Part shown: in pieces, positions 62,694 to 64,000 of the stretch
How the letters are laid out: every line of letters starts with the position of its first letter
Position numbering within the stretch: the first letter of the stretch is position 1
Source: Holophagaceae bacterium
GTDB taxonomy: Bacteria; Acidobacteriota; Holophagae; Holophagales; Holophagaceae
Direction: 5' to 3'
Assembly (NCBI GenBank): GCA_016722505.1
Contig: JADKJH010000002.1
Coordinates: forward strand, 62,001 to 126,000
Length of the DNA: 64,000 nucleotides
Program-made: the position numbers and the translations under genes
The notes under the pieces: model-generated
Databases searched by the model: none
What the model was told of the DNA's origin: nothing
What the model saw: the letters and a program-made list of their open reading frames with translations, nothing else

Positions 62694-63137
62694 GTGGCCC
62701 CTCATCCCAAAATCGAGCTTTATTGCGATGGCGCCTGCCTGGGCAATCCCGGACCCGGCGGATGGGGGTTCTTGTTGCGCATGGGCAAGAGCGAAAAGGA
62801 AGGCAGCGGCTTTGAAGCGGACACCACCAATAACCGCATGGAACTATTGGCGGCCATTCGCGGCCTGGAAGCCTTGACGAAGCCCTGCGAGGTGACGATG
62901 TTCAGTGACAGCCAATACGTAGTAAAAGGGATCCAGTCCTGGCTCGATGGGTGGCGGAAGAACGGATGGCGCAAGGCCGACAAGCAGCCGGTGCTCAATG
63001 TTGAACTTTGGCAGGCTTTGGATGGCCAGCTACAGCGCCATCGTGTAGTGGCCCGATGGGTCAAAGGCCACGCGGGACATCCAGAAAATGAGCGTGTGGA
63101 CACGCTCGCGAACCGGGCCGCCCACTCCGTCCAATAA
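62694..63137 (+). CDS. rnhA: Ribonuclease HI
   Basis: RNase HI cuts the RNA strand of RNA-DNA hybrids. From GTG 62694 the product is about 147 aa (an ATG at 62661 would overlap the aminotransferase end). The catalytic residues are in place: IELYCDGACLGNPGPGGWG (Asp), NNRMELLAAIRGLE (Glu), FSDSQYVVKGI (Asp), WVKGHAGHPENERVDTLA (His, Asp). A basic handle (LDGWRKNGWRKADKQ) is present as in E. coli. It starts one base after the lat stop and ends in a terminator. Confidence 0.95.
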   Translation: MAPHPKIELYCDGACLGNPGPGGWGFLLRMGKSEKEGSGFEADTTNNRMELLAAIRGLEALTKPCEVTMFSDSQYVVKGIQSWLDGWRKNGWRKADKQPVLNVELWQALDGQLQRHRVVARWVKGHAGHPENERVDTLANRAAHSVQ

Positions 63138-63170
63138 AAAACGCCCGATGATCCGGGCGTTTTTTATTGG
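63131..63170. terminator. Bidirectional rho-independent terminator after rnhA
   Basis: CCAATAAAAAACGCCCG and CGGGCGTTTTTTATTGG are perfect 17 bp complements around a 6 nt loop. The rnhA stop (63135-63137) lies within the left arm. It can end both rnhA and the convergent TonB-like gene. Confidence 0.93.
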
Positions 63171-63196
63171 GTTCATTTCATCAATTCATCATTTCA

Positions 63197-64000
63197 TCAA
63201 TGGCGGCCGGAAGCCCCGAACATGTACTCGACGATGGTGTAACCGGCCACAGGTTTTCCATCGCGGGTGGCCGGAGTGTAAGTTGACCGGGAAGCTGCGT
63301 CATGGGCGGCTTCATTGAAGCCCCAGGCCCCGTCAACGCCAGAAATGACGGTGACTTTCTGGGGCCGTCCCTGGGCATCCACAAAGACCTTCACTTTTAC
63401 CGAATGGGGCTTATCCACCTCGAAACGCATCTGTTTCGCGCGCATCGGGAAAGAAGGCTGGGCCCTGTTCGCGACGGTCGCCGCGGTTTCCTGAACAATG
63501 GTGGGGGTGTTTTGGGTTTGAGCGACCGCGGGAGTCGGCTTGGGGGGTTCCGGCGCAGGTGCGGGCGGAGGCGTCTGCTTTGGAGGCTCAACCCGGGCGG
63601 GCTCAGGCTTGGGTGGCTCTACCTTGGGCGCGGGCGCGGTTGTTGGAGTTGCCTTAGGAGCGGCCTGTTGGGAGGCCTGGGCGATCTGGCTGGCTTTGGC
63701 CCTGGCTTCCTCCTGCTGTTTCTTCAGATCAGCCTTCTTCTGCTCCAATTCTTGTTTCTTGCGCTCCTCTTCCTTGATCTGCTGCTCAAGCAGCGCCTGA
63801 TCTTTGGCCGATGTCACTTCGGATTGCTGTTTCTTCAAGGCATCCAACTTGGCCTGGTTGGCCTGGCTGGCTCCTGCCAAGGCTTGTTCCTTCTCCGCCT
63901 GGGCCGCCTGGAGCTGGGCCAGCTCCGTGCGCATCTTGATGACTTCTTCACTTTCTCCCTTTGGCTTGAGCGCGAAGAATCCGAGCACGCCCACAGCCAC
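63197..64000 (-). CDS. TonB-like protein with coiled coil, 5' end cut by window edge
   Basis: The visible 267 residues open with a membrane segment (VAVGVLGFFAL) that reaches the window edge, so the true start may lie outside. A long Lys/Glu/Gln-rich coiled coil follows (about 20-115), then a Pro/Ala/Lys-rich linker (about 118-170) and a C-terminal TonB domain (about 190-267: KVKVFVDAQGRPQKVTVISG, ending YTIVEYMFG). TonB proteins span the periplasm to energise outer-membrane receptors. The coiled coil is longer than in standard TonB, so a TolA-like role is possible. In some acidobacteria a kinase domain precedes such a tail; that cannot be seen here. Confidence 0.8.
   Translation of the reverse strand: MAVGVLGFFALKPKGESEEVIKMRTELAQLQAAQAEKEQALAGASQANQAKLDALKKQQSEVTSAKDQALLEQQIKEEERKKQELEQKKADLKKQQEEARAKASQIAQASQQAAPKATPTTAPAPKVEPPKPEPARVEPPKQTPPPAPAPEPPKPTPAVAQTQNTPTIVQETAATVANRAQPSFPMRAKQMRFEVDKPHSVKVKVFVDAQGRPQKVTVISGVDGAWGFNEAAHDAASRSTYTPATRDGKPVAGYTIVEYMFGASGRH

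Overview
The window looks like a chromosomal segment of a GC-rich Gram-negative bacterium. LpxK (lipid A), a TonB-like protein, TolC/RND efflux genes and several lipoproteins show an outer membrane. The mix of Hanks-type kinase, FHA and cNMP domains, a PilT-like ATPase, a fused AroD-AroE, an ECF42 sigma factor with DGPF proteins and a VIT/vWA protein suggests Acidobacteriota (Holophaga/Geothrix side). That placement is inference from gene content; there is no rRNA gene to test it. Most genes are on the minus strand in short operons with ATGA overlaps.

Layout. 1-4.3 kb: kinase fragment, divergent polysaccharide deacetylase, a PDZ/S41 protein lacking its lysine, Ddl and CoaD. 4.5-12.7 kb: large VIT-vWA-DUF2135 secreted protein, RecG, PilT-like ATPase, L-2-hydroxyglutarate-oxidase-like enzyme. 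12.7-15.1 kb: CDF metal exporter divergent from a membrane cytochrome b-like protein coupled to an octahaem cytochrome c. 15.3-19.9 kb: stress/regulatory block with three YCII/DGPF proteins, an ECF42 sigma factor, SnoaL, ArsR, SRPBCC and GNAT proteins. 20-22.7 kb: SIMPL, DUF3601, lipoprotein, VOC protein. 22.8-28.7 kb: a giant hybrid histidine kinase broken by one frameshift. 28.8-40 kb: beta-propeller protein, methyltransferase, MurG, EtfBA, membrane protein, cNMP-FHA protein, fRMsr, LpxK, then a DapF-like protein lacking both catalytic cysteines coupled to an M20 peptidase. 40-46.9 kb: copper/silver-type RND efflux operon with small metal-binding proteins at both ends and four frameshifts. 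47.2 kb: tRNA-Gly(CCC). 47.4-50.4 kb: conserved hypothetical, RodZ-like protein with poly-G tracts, MoxR ATPase. 50.6-54.5 kb: secreted metzincin protease followed by three tandem lipoprotein paralogues. 54.5-64 kb: degenerate NtrC-type regulator, AroD-AroE fusion, MazG, LeuD-LeuC-type fusion, DUF1292, MoaE, lysine 6-aminotransferase (frameshifted), RNase HI and a TonB-like protein cut by the edge.

Two features cut across the window. First, many gaps between genes are filled with short near-perfect tandem words, often exactly 7 nt long, or with long hairpins, and some overlap stop codons. Second, at least eight single-base-scale frameshifts break otherwise intact genes. They look more like sequence errors than decay, except possibly the poly-G tracts in the RodZ-like gene. 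No IS element, prophage, CRISPR array or riboswitch was seen.
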